Shown: positions 5,116 through 5,813 of the stretch, one piece after another | How positions within the stretch are numbered: the first letter of the stretch is position 1 | Layout of the letters: the number at the start of each line of letters is the position of its first letter | From: an uncultured Alphaproteobacteria bacterium | GTDB taxonomy: Bacteria; Pseudomonadota; Alphaproteobacteria; Rickettsiales; UBA1997 | Length of the DNA: 5,813 nt | Direction of reading: 5' to 3' | Assembly: GCA_903927415.1 (NCBI GenBank) | Contig: CAIYMZ010000113.1 | Location: 1 to 5,813 of the forward strand | The notes under the pieces: generated by a model | Databases searched by the model: none | The model's input: only the letters and a program-made list of their open reading frames with translations | Told to the model about the DNA's origin: nothing | Position numbers and translations under genes: made by a program

Positions 5116-5813
5116 ATGAAAATTTCAGTCATCATAACCGCCTTTAATGCTGCAAAATATTTGCCGAAAGCCGTGGAGTCATTTTTGGAACAAAAGTATG
5201 AGAGTAAGGAATTGTTGATTTTGGACGATATTTCTACTGACGGCACTCACGAAATTATTCAAAATTATCAGCAAAAATTTCCGCAATTAATTCGTTGGAT
5301 AAAAGAAAAGGATTCAGGAATTTCTCAGGCTCGTAACATTGCTTTGAAGCATGTCAGCGGTGAGGTTGTTGGGTTTTTGGGCGCAGATGATTTTTTACAT
5401 AAAAACTTTTTTGAAGAGATGGCTTACTATGCAAAAATGAATCCGAGTTTTGATGTGATTTATTTCAATAGTTACTGCATCGGTAATTCGAATAGTTTCG
5501 ATGCGAGTGCAATGATTCCAATGACAAAGCGTAATTTAATCAAGCATTGTCCCATCGGTTCTGGTGAGTCTTTTTATTACCGTCGTGAAATTTTTGATTC
5601 GATAAAATTCAACGAAAAAAATCGTTACTCCATGGATTATGAGCTCAACATGACACTGGTTTCTGCGCAGAAATATCTTTTTTATCCGGTGAATATTGTT
5701 GCAGTTTTTAACGGCAATACTGGTGAAAATATTTCTTCAGCAAATGGTTTGAAGCAAAGAATGGAAACGGTCGTGGTGCAATTGCACTACACAAAAAATC
5801 TCAAAGAAAAATT
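5116..5813 (+). CDS. Family 2 glycosyltransferase, 3'-truncated by window edge
   Basis: This is a GT-A fold, inverting glycosyltransferase, the type that adds single sugars from nucleotide-sugar donors during surface polysaccharide, O-antigen or glycoprotein assembly at the cytoplasmic face. The frame is open from the ATG at 5116-5118 to the window end (232 codons), so the C-terminus is missing. It starts with the typical beta strand MKISVIITAFNAAKYL, then the donor-binding LLILDDISTDGT (33-44, with Asp37 and Asp38) and EKDSGISQARNIAL (64-77). The DXD-type site reads GADD (89-92), and a candidate catalytic acid region is MDYEL (173-177). No membrane segment is visible in the part present. The donor and acceptor cannot be told from sequence. 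It is divergent from ilvE, and the region beyond the window may hold further glycan genes. The start is set by the family N-terminus, since no ribosome-binding site is evident. Confidence 0.93.
   Translation, partial: MKISVIITAFNAAKYLPKAVESFLEQKYESKELLILDDISTDGTHEIIQNYQQKFPQLIRWIKEKDSGISQARNIALKHVSGEVVGFLGADDFLHKNFFEEMAYYAKMNPSFDVIYFNSYCIGNSNSFDASAMIPMTKRNLIKHCPIGSGESFYYRREIFDSIKFNEKNRYSMDYELNMTLVSAQKYLFYPVNIVAVFNGNTGENISSANGLKQRMETVVVQLHYTKNLKEK

Overview
The window looks like a moderately AT-rich alphaproteobacterial chromosome segment, most likely from the Rickettsiales or a close relative. This rests on protein signatures read by eye. The MnmE carries an AETxxQHRQA...DFPDEDLP stretch that I recall from Rickettsia-type MnmE. 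The aminotransferase begins with PFDQRDGFIWYNG and FEGERIY, which I recall from alphaproteobacterial branched-chain aminotransferases. The intergenic palindrome (GTCACCCCGTC-GAAT-GACGGGGTCC) resembles the short palindromes scattered through such genomes. No database search was possible, so the placement is an inference. Intact argC and ilvE argue against a highly reduced Rickettsia-like parasite, since those have usually lost amino-acid biosynthesis.

Layout, left to right. (1) At 1-371 on the plus strand lies the 3' part of rlmH (23S rRNA methyltransferase), cut by the window edge. (2) A convergent minus-strand cluster follows, transcribed right to left: argC (arginine biosynthesis), mnmE (tRNA wobble-uridine modification GTPase, 5 nt downstream of argC) and a very basic unrecognised protein whose stop lies 1 nt from the rlmH stop. 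(3) At 3325-3587 is an intergenic region dominated by a nested inverted repeat of about 190 bp with a perfect 29-bp core. (4) A second minus-strand pair, ilvE followed after 5 nt by a secreted thermonuclease-like protein. (5) An 80-bp divergent intergenic region, then a family 2 glycosyltransferase on the plus strand that runs off the right edge.

The genes do not form one pathway. rlmH and mnmE both serve translation (ribosome and tRNA modification). argC and ilvE belong to amino-acid biosynthesis, the nuclease probably acts outside the cytoplasm, and the glycosyltransferase probably builds a surface glycan. The tight gaps argC-mnmE and ilvE-nuclease suggest two co-transcribed pairs separated by the repeat. 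None of the visible starts has a convincing Shine-Dalgarno sequence.

I do not see a clearly new multi-gene system here. The points most worth a second look are the nested palindromic element and the unrecognised arginine-rich gene downstream of mnmE.
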